Made by a program: the position numbers and the translations under genes
The notes under the pieces: model-generated
What the model was told of the DNA's origin: nothing
Database searches by the model: none
What the model saw: the letters and a program-made list of their open reading frames with translations, nothing else
Source: Lachnospiraceae bacterium
GTDB lineage: Bacteria > Bacillota > Clostridia > Lachnospirales > Lachnospiraceae
Assembly: GCA_009911185.1 (NCBI GenBank)
Contig: QXWW01000005.1
Location: forward strand, 7,501 to 71,500
Reading direction: 5' to 3'
DNA: 64,000 nucleotides
Shown: positions 35,402 through 45,500 of the stretch, in pieces
Numbering within the stretch: position 1 is the first letter of the stretch
Layout: each line of letters starts with the position of its first letter

Positions 35402-35962
35402 CTATCCGCATGGAAATTCCCTGTTCGGCTGATTACAGATATGATCCAAAGGCGCGCCCTTCCTGCACATATGTTCCACGAATGCCCTTGCGTCTGCAAG
35501 GTCATTATCATTGGGGTGAAACAAAGCTTCGTCAAAATTTTTGAGCATTTGTTTCCGATACGCTTCTTCCCTGGGATCTTCCCGGAATATTTCGTATTTT
35601 TCCCGCACCTTCATTGGCATTTTCCCCTGACAGAGAAACATTCCCAGATATTCACAATCATCCGGAACCCACACCGTCACCTTTTTCTCAATGTTCCGAT
35701 AATACTCCGTACCGCTCCCCATACCACAGGTTCCAAACAGCGCAATCTTTTTGCCATGCAGTTCTGACAGCACGTCAATCACCGACAGTTCACAGGTCCC
35801 GCGGTCCACCCAGAACCCGATAAAAAAAGTATCTGCATCCTTTCCCCTGTACTCTTCTATATTCTGCATATCCTTGGACATTCCCGGAAGCGCGCTGAAA
35901 ATCTCAGTGGCTACCTTCTTGGTATTTCCAGTTTTACTGGAATACAACACCATATAATCCAT
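35402..35962 (-). CDS. flavodoxin family protein
   Basis: 186 residues. It opens MDYMVLYSSKTGNTKKVA, the FMN phosphate loop (T/S-x-T-G-N-T), and contains FIGFWVDRGTC and IALFGTCGMGSG, the flavin-ring loops. The C-terminal about 60 residues are a charged helical and cysteine/histidine-containing extension beyond the flavodoxin core. It probably binds FMN and transfers electrons in the cytosol. ATG 35962 is preferred to a GTG at 35974. It is 10 bp upstream of the JetD-like gene, a combination I do not know from described defence systems. Confidence 0.85.
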   Translation of the reverse strand: MDYMVLYSSKTGNTKKVATEIFSALPGMSKDMQNIEEYRGKDADTFFIGFWVDRGTCELSVIDVLSELHGKKIALFGTCGMGSGTEYYRNIEKKVTVWVPDDCEYLGMFLCQGKMPMKVREKYEIFREDPREEAYRKQMLKNFDEALFHPNDNDLADARAFVEHMCRKGAPLDHICNQPNREFPCG

Positions 35963-36032
35963 TTTTCCACCCACTCTGTCTATTGTTATGTGTAACCGTA
36001 CTTATCGGTAAACCTTGGCTGTTCGTACGGGG

Positions 36033-36695
36033 TCAGATACAGCAAAGCCCGCCTCCGCAGCAGAAATTACACAGCATATTGGCGATGCATAACTTCATGC
36101 AGAAGTCCCCGCTTCCCTGCATAGGGTTATCATAGCTCTGCCGCTGGCCATAATACCAGTTTCCGCCGTTTTGAAGCTGTGCGTACAACTGCTGGTACTG
36201 AAGATTGCCCGGTTCCATCGCCGCCGCCCGCTGTGCAGAATCCATCGCCGCTACATTATTGCCTGCTCCGGCATTGGCAATAGCATTCAGATAATACCAA
36301 TGCGCATCCCGGCTGCCGATGCTGTTTAAGACATTCAGGGCTTCCCGGTAATGACCGCTGCGTATATAATTTGACGCCGCCTGCTTATAGGCGCTCTCAG
36401 AATCCTGACCCTGCTGTGACTTTTGGCCGCGTTCTTGAAAGAAATCATCAAAATCCCAATATCCGTCCTGCCGCCGGCCATAAGCGGAAGAACCGGAACT
36501 TCCACGCTCTTTCTCGTACATAATCTGCTGGTACGCCTGCTGAATCTCTTTAAATTTTTCCTCAGCCTGTTCCTTATGAGGATTATTCACATTGGCGTCC
36601 GGGTGATATTTCCTGCTCAGGGCGCGGTACGCCTTCTTAATCTCTTCTTCTGTGGCATTTCTTCCCACGCCAAGAACCGCATATGGATCATACAT
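36033..36695 (-). CDS. DnaJ-domain protein with cysteine-rich tail
   Basis: 220 residues. The J domain occupies about 1-65 ([20 protein letters not shown] and HPD at 31-33), so it should stimulate a DnaK ATPase. It is followed by a Gly/Ser/Gln linker, a TPR-like helical part ([20 protein letters not shown]) and a short tail with seven cysteines in the last 21 residues ([18 protein letters not shown], then LCCI). There is no standard DnaJ zinc or substrate domain. The tail may bind metal or be lipid-modified. GGGAAGG precedes the ATG. The DUF5685 gene ends 3 bp before it, so the two proteins probably work together. Confidence 0.9.
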   Translation of the reverse strand: MYDPYAVLGVGRNATEEEIKKAYRALSRKYHPDANVNNPHKEQAEEKFKEIQQAYQQIMYEKERGSSGSSAYGRRQDGYWDFDDFFQERGQKSQQGQDSESAYKQAASNYIRSGHYREALNVLNSIGSRDAHWYYLNAIANAGAGNNVAAMDSAQRAAAMEPGNLQYQQLYAQLQNGGNWYYGQRQSYDNPMQGSGDFCMKLCIANMLCNFCCGGGLCCI

Positions 36696-36698
36696 AGC

Positions 36699-37526
36699 TT
36701 ATTTTCCTTCCCGCCTGCGTTTCACAAGCTCATACCGGCGCCAGACGCCGGAATACAATATATTCCGCAGAATTTCCGCATTCTCCACAACAGGAAGCCG
36801 CTCAAAGGCACGGGCGCATTCCGCCATCATCATACTTAATATATTCTCTGCCTCGCGGGTAAAAACAGCCTCGCCAAAAGCCTCAAGAAACACATTATAA
36901 TTTCCCGTTCTCTGATCCCGCTCAGCATCCTCGAAAGCATCCATGAGGTAAATAAATTTCCCCAGGAAAAATCCCATATGCCTCAGTTCCTTTTCCCATT
37001 CATCCCTGCGCCAGACAAAAATCTCCGCCATGATTTCCCCAAAATAACCGGACGCCAAATCCAGGTCCCGGCGCTTTTGCTCTTCACACGCATGAATCTG
37101 ACACATTTTCTCCTGGATGATCTGTTGCTTCTGAGGGTATTTGCGCGCCGCTTTTTGAAACCGCCTCTGCAGAGACAATGCCATTATTTTACGGTTGATT
37201 TTACGTTCATCCTCCCAGTCGTCCAGGCATTTATAATAGGACAGGAGAAGATTCATGTCCGCTCCATACGCAGAAAACAAATTGATTCGCTGACAATGTT
37301 TCTTACATGGATGCGCCGCGCATCTGCCGCTGCTCACAACAGTCTCTGGCTCGTACAGGCTGCTTAAGAGCAGGATCACAAACGTCATATCATAACTTAA
37401 CGTCATCTGCCCCAGCCTGCCGTATTCCTTCTTCAAGGACCTGCACAGACCGCAGTAATACGACTGATAACGATCAAATTCTTTAAATTTCATTTCCGGT
37501 TTATTTATAATGATATATCCAAACAT
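36699..37526 (-). CDS. DUF5685 family protein
   Basis: 275 residues, all-helical. The N-terminal third has a cysteine cluster (YYCGLCRSLKKEYGRLG, then GRCAAHPCKKHCQRIN), likely a metal site. Two aspartate-rich motifs, CLDDWEDERKI (about 100) and YLMDAFEDAERD (about 200), recall the paired DDxxD magnesium sites of isoprenoid synthases and squalene-synthase-like enzymes, but an enzymatic role is unproven. I recognise it as DUF5685, which I recall next to J-domain genes in Lachnospiraceae. The Shine-Dalgarno sequence before ATG 37526 is weak and distant. Confidence 0.82.
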   Translation of the reverse strand: MFGYIIINKPEMKFKEFDRYQSYYCGLCRSLKKEYGRLGQMTLSYDMTFVILLLSSLYEPETVVSSGRCAAHPCKKHCQRINLFSAYGADMNLLLSYYKCLDDWEDERKINRKIMALSLQRRFQKAARKYPQKQQIIQEKMCQIHACEEQKRRDLDLASGYFGEIMAEIFVWRRDEWEKELRHMGFFLGKFIYLMDAFEDAERDQRTGNYNVFLEAFGEAVFTREAENILSMMMAECARAFERLPVVENAEILRNILYSGVWRRYELVKRRREGK

Positions 37527-37616
37527 ATTTTTATTCTAATCTTTCCCCTGAGAATTGCAATAAATAAACCAAAAATATTCTATAAAAAAATTATAAACTT
37601 TTTCTCCCCTGGCGTA

Positions 37617-39554
37617 TCAAACTGTTATTTTCTCCAGCCGTTTCAGCCATAAATCGGCGCTGGCGTCGCTTGGCATCCGCAGATCGCCTCTGGGCGATAC
37701 GGCAACCGTGCCGACTTTGGGTCCGTCCGGCAGACAGGAACGCTTAAACTGCTGACTGAAAAATCTTCGGATAAAGGTCTGCAGCCACTTTAAAATCATT
37801 TCCGGCGTGTACTTTGTTCGCCCGCTCTCAGCACTACTGTCAAACGCACACAATGCAAGCCTGAAAATCTTCTCCGGTCCAAAGCCGGAGCGCAGCATAT
37901 GGTACAGAAAAAAATCATGGAATTCATAAGGTCCCACAATATCTTCGGTTTTCTGGGATATCCTGCCATCTTCCGGCGGCAGAAGCTCCGGGCTTACCGG
38001 CGTGTCCAGAACATCCTGCAGAATACCCTTGAGTTCCCCATCCTCACAGATATCTGCATAATATCCCACAAGATGGCGGACCAGCGTCTTTGGCACAGAA
38101 GCATTCACTCCGTACATGGACATATGGTCTCCGTTATAGGTTGCCCAGCCCAGGGCAAGTTCCGACATGTCTCCCGTACCGATCACCATCCCATTTTCTT
38201 TGTTTGCAATATCCATTAAAATCTGAGTACGCTCTCTTGCCTGGCTATTCTCATAGGTCACATCATGGACGCTCTCCTTTTGCCTGATATCCGCAAAGTG
38301 TATCCGCACGGCCTCCTTGATATCCACCTCTAAAAAATCGGCTCCCAGACGCTGAATCAGATGCACAGCATTATCATACGTGCGGTCTGTCGTGCCAAAT
38401 CCCGGCATAGTAACCGCTTTAATCCCTTTTCGGTCCAGCCCCAGCAGGTCAAAGGCGCGTACCGTAACCAAAAGCGCCAGGGTAGAATCCAGACCGCCGG
38501 AAATCCCCACCACGGCACAGGAACAATGCGTATGCTCCAAACGTTTTTTCAGCCCCATAGACTGAATGGAAAGAATTTCCTCACAACGTTTTTGGCGTTC
38601 CCCCGCTTCCTCTGGCACGAAAGGCATAGGGTCTATAAACCGGGTAAGACTGGTATCTTCCTGTTTCAAATGAAACGAAATCTCCTGATAGCAGTCTGCC
38701 CCTTCTTGAAACGTCGTCATTCTCCTGCGCTGTCCATTGATTCTCTGGATATCAATTTCTCCATAGACTGACTGATTTTGAAAACGCACTGCCTCTGCCA
38801 GCATAATCCCGTTTTCTGCAATCATGTTGTGCCCGGAAAACACTACGTCCTGGGTGGACTCTCCCTCTCCCGCACTGGCATAGACATAACCGCAGATCAG
38901 GCGTGCCGACTGCCCTTCTACCAGGCTCTTGCGGTAACGATCCTTTCCGGTAATCTCATTGCTGGCTGAGAGATTGACCATCAGGTTCGCCCCGGCAAGC
39001 GCATGAGCAATGCTGGGAGGATTGGGCGCCCAGATATCTTCGCAGATTTCCGCGCAAATCTTTAGTTCCGGCAAACTGTCAGGAGAAAACATCAGACGGC
39101 ATCCCATAGGAACCCGTATTTCTTCCGTCAAAGCAATTTCCACTGGCTCCGCCATGCCTTCTGCAAAATGCCTGGCCTCATAAAATTCGTTGTAACTGGG
39201 GATACAATGCTTGGGCACCAGCCCTAACACTCTGCCGTTTGCCAGCGCCGCCGCCGTATTATAGAGCCTGCCTTTATATGCCACAGGGACTCCCACAAAC
39301 ACCAGCATATTTTTTCCCGCGGTATCTTCTGCAAGCTGCATTAATGCTTTCTTTGCCTCTTCCAGCAAAGGGTCTGTCAAAAACAGGTCGCCGCAGGTAT
39401 ATCCTGTCACGCACAGTTCCGGAAATACCACGACCACAGCGCGTTTCTCTTCCGCCTCCTCAATCTTTTCCATTATTCTGTCTCTGTTATATGCAGGGTC
39501 GGCAACCCGAATTTTGGGCGTCGCTGCCGCCACCTTGATAAATCCATCCTTCAC
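37617..39554 (-). CDS. nadE: glutamine-dependent NAD+ synthetase
   Basis: 645 residues, two domains. The N-terminal nitrilase-type glutaminase has the Glu-Lys-Cys triad in VVFPELCVTGYTCGD, LVPKHCIPSYNEFYE and KICAEICEDIW. The C-terminal NAD synthetase has the ATP loop VVGISGGLDSTLALLV and GTGDMSELALGWATYNGDH. It amidates nicotinic acid adenine dinucleotide to NAD+ with glutamine. Ammonia-dependent NadE enzymes lack the first domain, so this is the long form. The start is a GTG at 39554 with AAAGGAG upstream. The preceding 90-bp AT-rich gap separates it from DUF5685. Confidence 0.97.
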   Translation of the reverse strand: MKDGFIKVAAATPKIRVADPAYNRDRIMEKIEEAEEKRAVVVVFPELCVTGYTCGDLFLTDPLLEEAKKALMQLAEDTAGKNMLVFVGVPVAYKGRLYNTAAALANGRVLGLVPKHCIPSYNEFYEARHFAEGMAEPVEIALTEEIRVPMGCRLMFSPDSLPELKICAEICEDIWAPNPPSIAHALAGANLMVNLSASNEITGKDRYRKSLVEGQSARLICGYVYASAGEGESTQDVVFSGHNMIAENGIMLAEAVRFQNQSVYGEIDIQRINGQRRRMTTFQEGADCYQEISFHLKQEDTSLTRFIDPMPFVPEEAGERQKRCEEILSIQSMGLKKRLEHTHCSCAVVGISGGLDSTLALLVTVRAFDLLGLDRKGIKAVTMPGFGTTDRTYDNAVHLIQRLGADFLEVDIKEAVRIHFADIRQKESVHDVTYENSQARERTQILMDIANKENGMVIGTGDMSELALGWATYNGDHMSMYGVNASVPKTLVRHLVGYYADICEDGELKGILQDVLDTPVSPELLPPEDGRISQKTEDIVGPYEFHDFFLYHMLRSGFGPEKIFRLALCAFDSSAESGRTKYTPEMILKWLQTFIRRFFSQQFKRSCLPDGPKVGTVAVSPRGDLRMPSDASADLWLKRLEKITV

Positions 39555-39592
39555 AGTCTGGCTCCTTTCCTAGAACGTCTTTGAAAAATGCT

Positions 39593-40477
39593 CTACCGCT
39601 CTTCCAATAATTCCTTTAATTCCTCCGGCGTAAAGACATAACGCTTATCGCAAAACTGGCAGTTGACCTCAATTGGTTCATTGTCATCAATCATCTCCTG
39701 AATATCCATTTTGCCGATGCTTGCGATGGCGCGTGTCACACGCTCTTTGGAACAATTGCAGGCATACTGTACACAAATCTTATCTGTTATTTCCACGCCA
39801 AACTCTCCCAGCAGCTTCTCAAGCAGAGCCTCCGGCGTAATTCCCTGCTCCTGTAAGTCTGTCACAGAGGTTACCTGTGCCACCTTTTGCTCCAAAGCTT
39901 CAATCACTGATTCCTCTGTATCAGGCATTAGCTGAATAATAAATCCTCCCGCCTGTTTTACTGTATTGTCCCGGTTCATCAGCACCCCCAGACCGACTGC
40001 TGATGGCACCTGCTCTGAGGTAGCAAAATAATAGGTCAGATCCTCTGCGATTTCGGAAGTCTGCAGCGCCACCTGCCCTACATAGGGTTCTTTTAAACCC
40101 ATATCCTTCATCACGCTTAAAATCCCCGGTCCCAGGGCTCCGCCCACATCCAGCTTCCCCTGGGCGTTGGGAGGAAGCATGACGTCGCTTACCTGAGGGC
40201 AGCCCTTGACATTTCCCCGGCTGTCCGCTGTCACAGTCATTCCTTTGGCTGCGCCGCCGCATTTAATCTGCAGCGTCAGAAGATCCTTCTCCCCTTTCAT
40301 CATCGTTCCCATCATCACGCCCCCCGTCAGCAGCCTGCCCAAAGCTGCCGTAATGACCGGACTTGTATTGTGATAAATTCTTGCCTGCTCTACCAGCTTT
40401 CTGGAAGTCACTGCAAACGCGCGTATCTGATGATCTGCCGCCGTGGCTCTTACCATATAATCCTCATATGCACTCAT
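39593..40477 (-). CDS. hslO: redox-regulated chaperone Hsp33
   Basis: 294 residues. Hsp33 is a holdase activated when its four zinc-binding cysteines are oxidised. The C-terminal zinc centre is visible as YACNCSKE (CxC) and CQFCDKRY (CxxC). The body has the conserved GRLLTGGVMMGTMMK, GGALGPGILSVMKD and TSEQVPSAVGLGVL. ATG 40477 has AAAAGGA just upstream and overlaps the preceding methyltransferase gene by 14 bp; a longer frame to 40504 is less likely. Confidence 0.95.
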   Translation of the reverse strand: MSAYEDYMVRATAADHQIRAFAVTSRKLVEQARIYHNTSPVITAALGRLLTGGVMMGTMMKGEKDLLTLQIKCGGAAKGMTVTADSRGNVKGCPQVSDVMLPPNAQGKLDVGGALGPGILSVMKDMGLKEPYVGQVALQTSEIAEDLTYYFATSEQVPSAVGLGVLMNRDNTVKQAGGFIIQLMPDTEESVIEALEQKVAQVTSVTDLQEQGITPEALLEKLLGEFGVEITDKICVQYACNCSKERVTRAIASIGKMDIQEMIDDNEPIEVNCQFCDKRYVFTPEELKELLEER

Positions 40478-41237
40478 TAATCCTTTTTCCTTTCTCTCCT
40501 GCAATCACATAAATTCTCTCACTGTCATCCTTTACCGGCTCTCTGGTAAATGCGTCAAAGGCATGGATAAATTCCAGTCCTGCCTGCCGCAAAAGCCTCT
40601 TGATTTGTTCCAAATCATAGCCGCGTTGAACGTGCGTTTCCTCGTACTTTTGGTATAATCCAGGACAGCCGGGTTCCTGAATAAAAAGTGTCAGATCATA
40701 CTGATTTGTCTGTTCCTCTTCATCATAATAATTTTCCCAGATAAAGCTTCCTTCCTTGCGGTTCTCACAAATGGTATTCTCTCCTAATATTTCCCTGTAC
40801 TTATAGAGAGTATTCATGTCAAAAATAAATACGCCCCCCGGATCGAGATAGTTATTTACCAGGCGAAATACCGCCAGCAGCTCTTCTTCCTCTAAAATAT
40901 AATTCATGGAATCGCAAATACTGACCACAGCCCTTACGGTTCCATACAATTCAAATTCCCGCATATCCTGCAAAAGATAGAGAATTTCATCCGTCTGCCC
41001 TTCTGCCTCTTTCGCAATCTGCAGCATTTCCTGCGAATTGTCCACGCCGATCATATCATAGCCCGCCTGCGCCAGCAGCCTTGTCATCCTGCCAGTTCCG
41101 CAGCCAAGTTCCAGCACCAGTCCCCGATCAACCCCCTGTTCCTCCAACAGGCTGATCAGATACCGGCTCCATTCTTCATAGGGTACGTTATCCATAAACA
41201 GATCATACACCCCGGCAAATCCTGTATACGCTTCCAT
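40464..41237 (-). CDS. class I SAM-dependent methyltransferase
   Basis: 257 residues. The Rossmann SAM-binding motif is VLELGCGTGRMTRLLAQAG, followed by the acidic loop MIGVDNSQEMLQIA and motif IV-like AVVSICDSMNYILEEEEL. The C-terminal domain (YDLTLFIQEPG, RGYDLEQIKRLLRQAGLEF) is typical of small-molecule methyltransferases of the YqeM/UbiE-like group. ATG 41237 has GGAGG 10 bases upstream. It overlaps hslO, so the two are coupled. The substrate is unknown. Confidence 0.88.
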   Translation of the reverse strand: MEAYTGFAGVYDLFMDNVPYEEWSRYLISLLEEQGVDRGLVLELGCGTGRMTRLLAQAGYDMIGVDNSQEMLQIAKEAEGQTDEILYLLQDMREFELYGTVRAVVSICDSMNYILEEEELLAVFRLVNNYLDPGGVFIFDMNTLYKYREILGENTICENRKEGSFIWENYYDEEEQTNQYDLTLFIQEPGCPGLYQKYEETHVQRGYDLEQIKRLLRQAGLEFIHAFDAFTREPVKDDSERIYVIAGEKGKRINECI

Positions 41238-41360
41238 GGGACGCTCTTCCTCCATGTTCTGTGTGACTGATTATCGCTACTGTACGCCATTATATCATAA
41301 TCTGTCCGGGAATTACACCCGTTTCTGACATTGCCTGCATTCTGCCCCGTTACACCGGTC

Positions 41361-41389
41361 TTGATTTCTTCCGCCCCCTTTGATATACT
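41361..41389 (+). promoter_or_regulatory. promoter of the lyase-like gene
   Basis: TTGATT (41361-41366) and TATACT (41384-41389) are spaced by exactly 17 bases. A TG at 41381-41382 gives an extended -10. AAGGAG (41412-41417) then precedes the ATG at 41426, leaving a 5' leader of about 30 nt. Confidence 0.7.
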
Positions 41390-41425
41390 CGATGATAGTG
41401 AAATTTATAAAAAGGAGCTTATTTT

Positions 41426-42388
41426 ATGAAAAATTCCATACTGTACTACAGTGTTGGCGCTCTTCTCTACTGTCCTGCCAATAACGAACGTATCGTATCG
41501 TCCATTCTTTCGGAAAAATTCGGCAGACAGTTCTCTCTGGCTCTCTGCTTAGAAGATACCATCCGGGATGATTGTGTTTTGGAAGCGGAAAATATTCTGC
41601 TTTCTTCTTTGAATAAAATATATGCGCACAGCCTGGAAGAACGTTTTTATCTTCCAAAAATTTTTATACGGGTTCGATGCCCTCAGCAGATTCCGTCCCT
41701 ATTAAAACGGCTGAAAGAATCCGCCTCACTTTTATGTGGATTTATTCTTCCAAAGTTTTCTCCGGGAAACGCGGATCAATACATAGAGGCTATGAAAAAG
41801 GCCAATGAGATTTCTCCAAAACGGCAGTACATGATGCCTATTTTTGAAAGTCCCGATATTATAAATCTGCAGCGCCGCTATTCTATTTTGTATTCTTTAA
41901 AAGAAAAACTGGACGCCGTGTCAGAACTGGTATTGAATATCCGGGTAGGCGGCAACGACCTTTGTCATATATTTGGATTCCGGAGGCACAGCACGGAATC
42001 CATTCACAGTCTGCGCCCTGTCGCCAATATTTTCTCTGATATAATGACTGTATTCGGCATGGATTATGTCGTTTCCGGACCCGTCTGGGAATACTACCAC
42101 GGCACGCATTGGAAAGACGGGCTTACGGCGGAACTGGAACAGGACAGATTGTGCGGCTTTATCGGAAAAACGGTAATTCATCCCTGTCAGATCCCTGTAG
42201 TCAACGCCGCCTGTCAGGTGCCAGAGGACGACTTAAAAGACGCCAGGGCCATACTTGACTGGGACCCCGGCCGCAATGCCCTGGTTACAGGCAGCGTCCG
42301 CAAAGAACGAATGAATGAATATAAAACCCATTACCATTGGGCGCAGAAAACCCTCATGCTCGCTGAAGTTTTCGGTACAAAACGCTGA
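41426..42388 (+). CDS. HpcH/HpaI aldolase / citrate-lyase-like C-C lyase
   Basis: 320 residues, TIM-barrel fold of the citrate lyase beta / HpcH type. The Glu-Asp metal pair is in LALCLEDTIRDD (43-44). Further barrel strands are GFILPKFSPGNADQYIEAM, MPIFESPDIINL (a catalytic-type glutamate) and LNIRVGGNDLCHIFG, and IGKTVIHPCQIPVVN is the typical late lyase motif. It should cleave or form a C-C bond next to an acyl group; the substrate is unknown. Lyases of this subgroup are known from Ter stress loci beside phosphoribosyltransferases, and both kinds occur in this window. It is a single plus-strand gene with its own promoter and terminator. Confidence 0.85.
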   Translation: MKNSILYYSVGALLYCPANNERIVSSILSEKFGRQFSLALCLEDTIRDDCVLEAENILLSSLNKIYAHSLEERFYLPKIFIRVRCPQQIPSLLKRLKESASLLCGFILPKFSPGNADQYIEAMKKANEISPKRQYMMPIFESPDIINLQRRYSILYSLKEKLDAVSELVLNIRVGGNDLCHIFGFRRHSTESIHSLRPVANIFSDIMTVFGMDYVVSGPVWEYYHGTHWKDGLTAELEQDRLCGFIGKTVIHPCQIPVVNAACQVPEDDLKDARAILDWDPGRNALVTGSVRKERMNEYKTHYHWAQKTLMLAEVFGTKR

Positions 42389-42453
42389 TGCAGCAAACTG
42401 CCCTGCCTGAAACGCTGATACAGGCAACGGATTGTTATCCTGCAGCGCAAAGA

Positions 42454-42511
42454 AAAATCCTCCATTTACACTTCTGCCAAATAGCGGCAGTATCTGTAAA
42501 TGGAGGATTTT
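42454..42511. terminator. strong two-sided terminator
   Basis: A perfect 17-bp stem: 42454-42470 pairs with 42495-42511, and the arms are AAAATCC... and ...GGATTTT. The loop holds a further CTGCC/GGCAG hairpin (42474-42490). It separates the plus-strand lyase gene from the minus-strand GH2 gene that converges on it. Confidence 0.9.
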
Positions 42512-42551
42512 CATGTGTCAGATCATGGCTTTTGTGTTGAAAGGCGTTCGC

Positions 42552-45500
42552 TTATTTTTTCACTTTACATACTTTTCTCGCACTGTAGTCTCCATAGATC
42601 ACAGTAGAACCTGATTTTGTATATGCCCGTATCCGGATGTAAACTTTCTTTCCGCCTTTGAACTTCTTGCCATTTGCAAATTTATTAATGTCTTTCTTCG
42701 TTATCGTTCCTTTCTTAATTTTAATCGCTTTTGCTTTCTTCAGTTTCTTAGCGCTGTCAGCAATCTGAATTTCATAGCCGCTGGCGCCCGCTGATTTTTT
42801 CCATTTCAGATTAACTTTTCCTTTTGTTCTGCTTTTCACCGTCAGCTTGGTAACCTTTTGCGGTTTTACATACACTTGGTAGGAATCTGCTTTTCCACCG
42901 CAGGATGCGGTAATTACCGCCTTACCCGGCCATTTTGCTGTAACTTTTCCAGTATTTGCATTCACGGAAGCCACTTTGGGATTACTGCTCCTGTAAACGA
43001 CTTTTTTCGTAGATGCGTTCGCCGGACTTACGGAGGCCGTCCTTGTAATAGACTTTTTCATATTCAGCGATACCTTTTTCTTATTTGCAAACTGAACAGA
43101 TGTCACCTCGACTGGCGCCGTAACATCATTTCCGCCATTTCCTTTATTTTCCTGCAAATTAGCCAGTGCATACTGTAACGCTTTCACTGCCGCATCTGCT
43201 TCTTCATGGCTGGCAAACGGATTGTTCATAATCCCCTTCAGATGATTCAAAGCATCCTGTACCGCTTTCCAGCTCTCCGGCGTATAATTTTCTGCTCTTA
43301 AGCTCTCCACTGTGGAAATGACAACGGCTGCCTGCTGCTTATCTTCTTCTGTAATGGTGCCTTCTGTCGGCTGGCCATCTTTTCTTATCAGGCCCTTGAT
43401 CGCCAATTCCAGTGTTTCTTTCGCTTCATTCACTTCTTCCTGCGTGGCATCTTCTTTCGCTTCCGCCGCTTTCGCTTTCTCTAAGGCGTCTGCAAATACG
43501 CTCCAGCTTTCTTCCGTGTATTCGGCTTCATTCTTTCCTTCCGCTTCCTCTATCAGTTTCGTCAGCTCGCTCTTGTCGGCCGGATTGCTCTCCGGGTCTT
43601 TCTTTTTCAAGCCGTTCATCGCCAGTTTCAGCTCTTCTTTCGCCTCTTCCACTTCTTCCTGGGTGGCATCCTCTTTCGCTTCCACCGCTTTCGCCTTCTT
43701 TAAGGCGTCTGCAAATACGCTCCAGCTTTCTTCTGTGTATTCGGCTTCATTCTTTCCTTCTGCTTCCTCTATCAACGCCGTCAGCTCGCTCTTGTCGGCC
43801 GGATTGCTCTCCGGGTCTTTCTTTTTCAAGCCGTTCATCGCCAGTTCCAGCTCTTCTTTCGCTTCTTCCACTTCTTCCTGGGTGGCGTCCTCTTTCGCTT
43901 CCACCGCTTTGGCCTTCTTTAAGGCGTCTGCAAATACGCTCCAGCTTTCTTCTGTATATTCGGCTTCATTCTTTCCTTCTGCTTCCTCTATCAACGCCGT
44001 CAGCTCGCTCTTGTCGGCCGGATTGCTCTCTGGGTCTTTCTTTTTCAAGCCGTTCATCGCCAGTTCCAGCGTTTCTTTTGCTTCTTCCACTTCTTCCTGG
44101 GTGGCGTCCTCTTTCGCTTCTACCGCTTTCGCCTTCTTTAAGGCGTCTGCAAATACGCTCCAGCTTTCTTCCGTGTATTCGGCTTCATTCTTTCCTTCTG
44201 CTTCCTCTATCAACGCCGTCAGCTCGCTCTTATCCGTTTTATCCCGGACAATCACAGACGCCTCCACTGCTCCAGACACTCCGTCTGCCCATACAAAACC
44301 TTCTGGCAGTTCTAAGCTTGCCGACGCACGATACGTTCCCGGAACCTGAGGATCGTATTTCTCAATCGTCCACGCCGAGACAGGATTTTCAAATGTCGGT
44401 ATCATACTGTCTGTCACTTTTCCGAAAAATGTAAGTTCGGCAAGAGCCGCTTTCGCCTCTTCCAAAGAAGTTCCTTTTTCTACGATGACAGAGGTTTTCT
44501 CTGCTTCAATTCCTTTTACCGTGATATTTCCTGTTTCAACCGGCCCTTTGATTGCAAAATTATCAATCCAAACGTCACAGTCCGTTGTATTGGTTCGGTA
44601 ACATGCCATAGTAATTCTGTTGAATGTGGTTACGGTATCCGCAAAGGCCATGGCATTTTCTGACGTAACCTCTGCAAGTACAGTTTCCCCATCTTTTATG
44701 GCAAAGCTTACCTTGCTTGCGCTGAAATCTGCCTGTACTTCCGCACGAAGCCATTTGCCGCTGCCGCCCGGGATCTCTTTCCAGCTCTTTGCGTCATAAT
44801 CGTAATACTGCAGTCCGGCACCCGACATGCCGTCCGCCAGCGCAAAGAAGGATGCGTCCGTATTTCTCACGGTATCATTGTCATGTTTCACTGCCGCTCC
44901 CTGTTCCAGATAAAGCAGATTCGGGTTGCCCGAAGGCGCCGTCTTTATATAGAAATCAAACGTAAAGGTTGCCAGCTTTGGCACTGCGCTTGCCGTATAG
45001 GCAATCCTGCCGCCTCTTGTCCCGGAACCCTTTCCGTATGCGTGCAGCGCGTTTCCGGTTACGCTTGCCGGATACCCTGCAGGAGCTGTCGAAACATCCG
45101 CAATTGCCATCATATTATTGTTGTATTCTAATTTCCCCCATCCTTCTGGCATCGTGGTTCCTGCGTTGAAATCCTGTAAAAAGGTCTTTTCTGTCTCTAT
45201 CTCCAACGCTCCGATTGCCGTCACCAGGTTTACTGCCGCTGTCTTGACATCCGCAACAGCCGTCTCTTCTGTCACTGCTTTTGCCGCCGCCAATGCGGTC
45301 TGCATTGCAGCCCAGCCCTCTGCTTTGTAGCTTTCTTCTACTTTCAACTCTGCCAGTGCGACTGCCGCGTCCACTACTTTTTTATCCACTGCTTCTTTAC
45401 TGCCCACTGGAGATAACTCACAGATTGCTTTTAATACTGCAAGAGCCGTATCATCCAGTTTATTCTGGAACGCATTGGGATTTGCGGCCGCGCGCTCTGC

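Noticed and set aside
41921-42514. Minus-strand open frames opposite the lyase gene and terminator
   Set aside because: They have no ribosome binding sites and run through the perfect terminator stem; the plus-strand lyase explains the region.
43312-44434. Two long plus-strand open frames (about 340 residues each, Ser/Ala- and Leu/Pro-rich) opposite the FIVAR repeats
   Set aside because: They are shadows of the in-frame repeats on the other strand: biased composition, no ribosome binding site, no domain.
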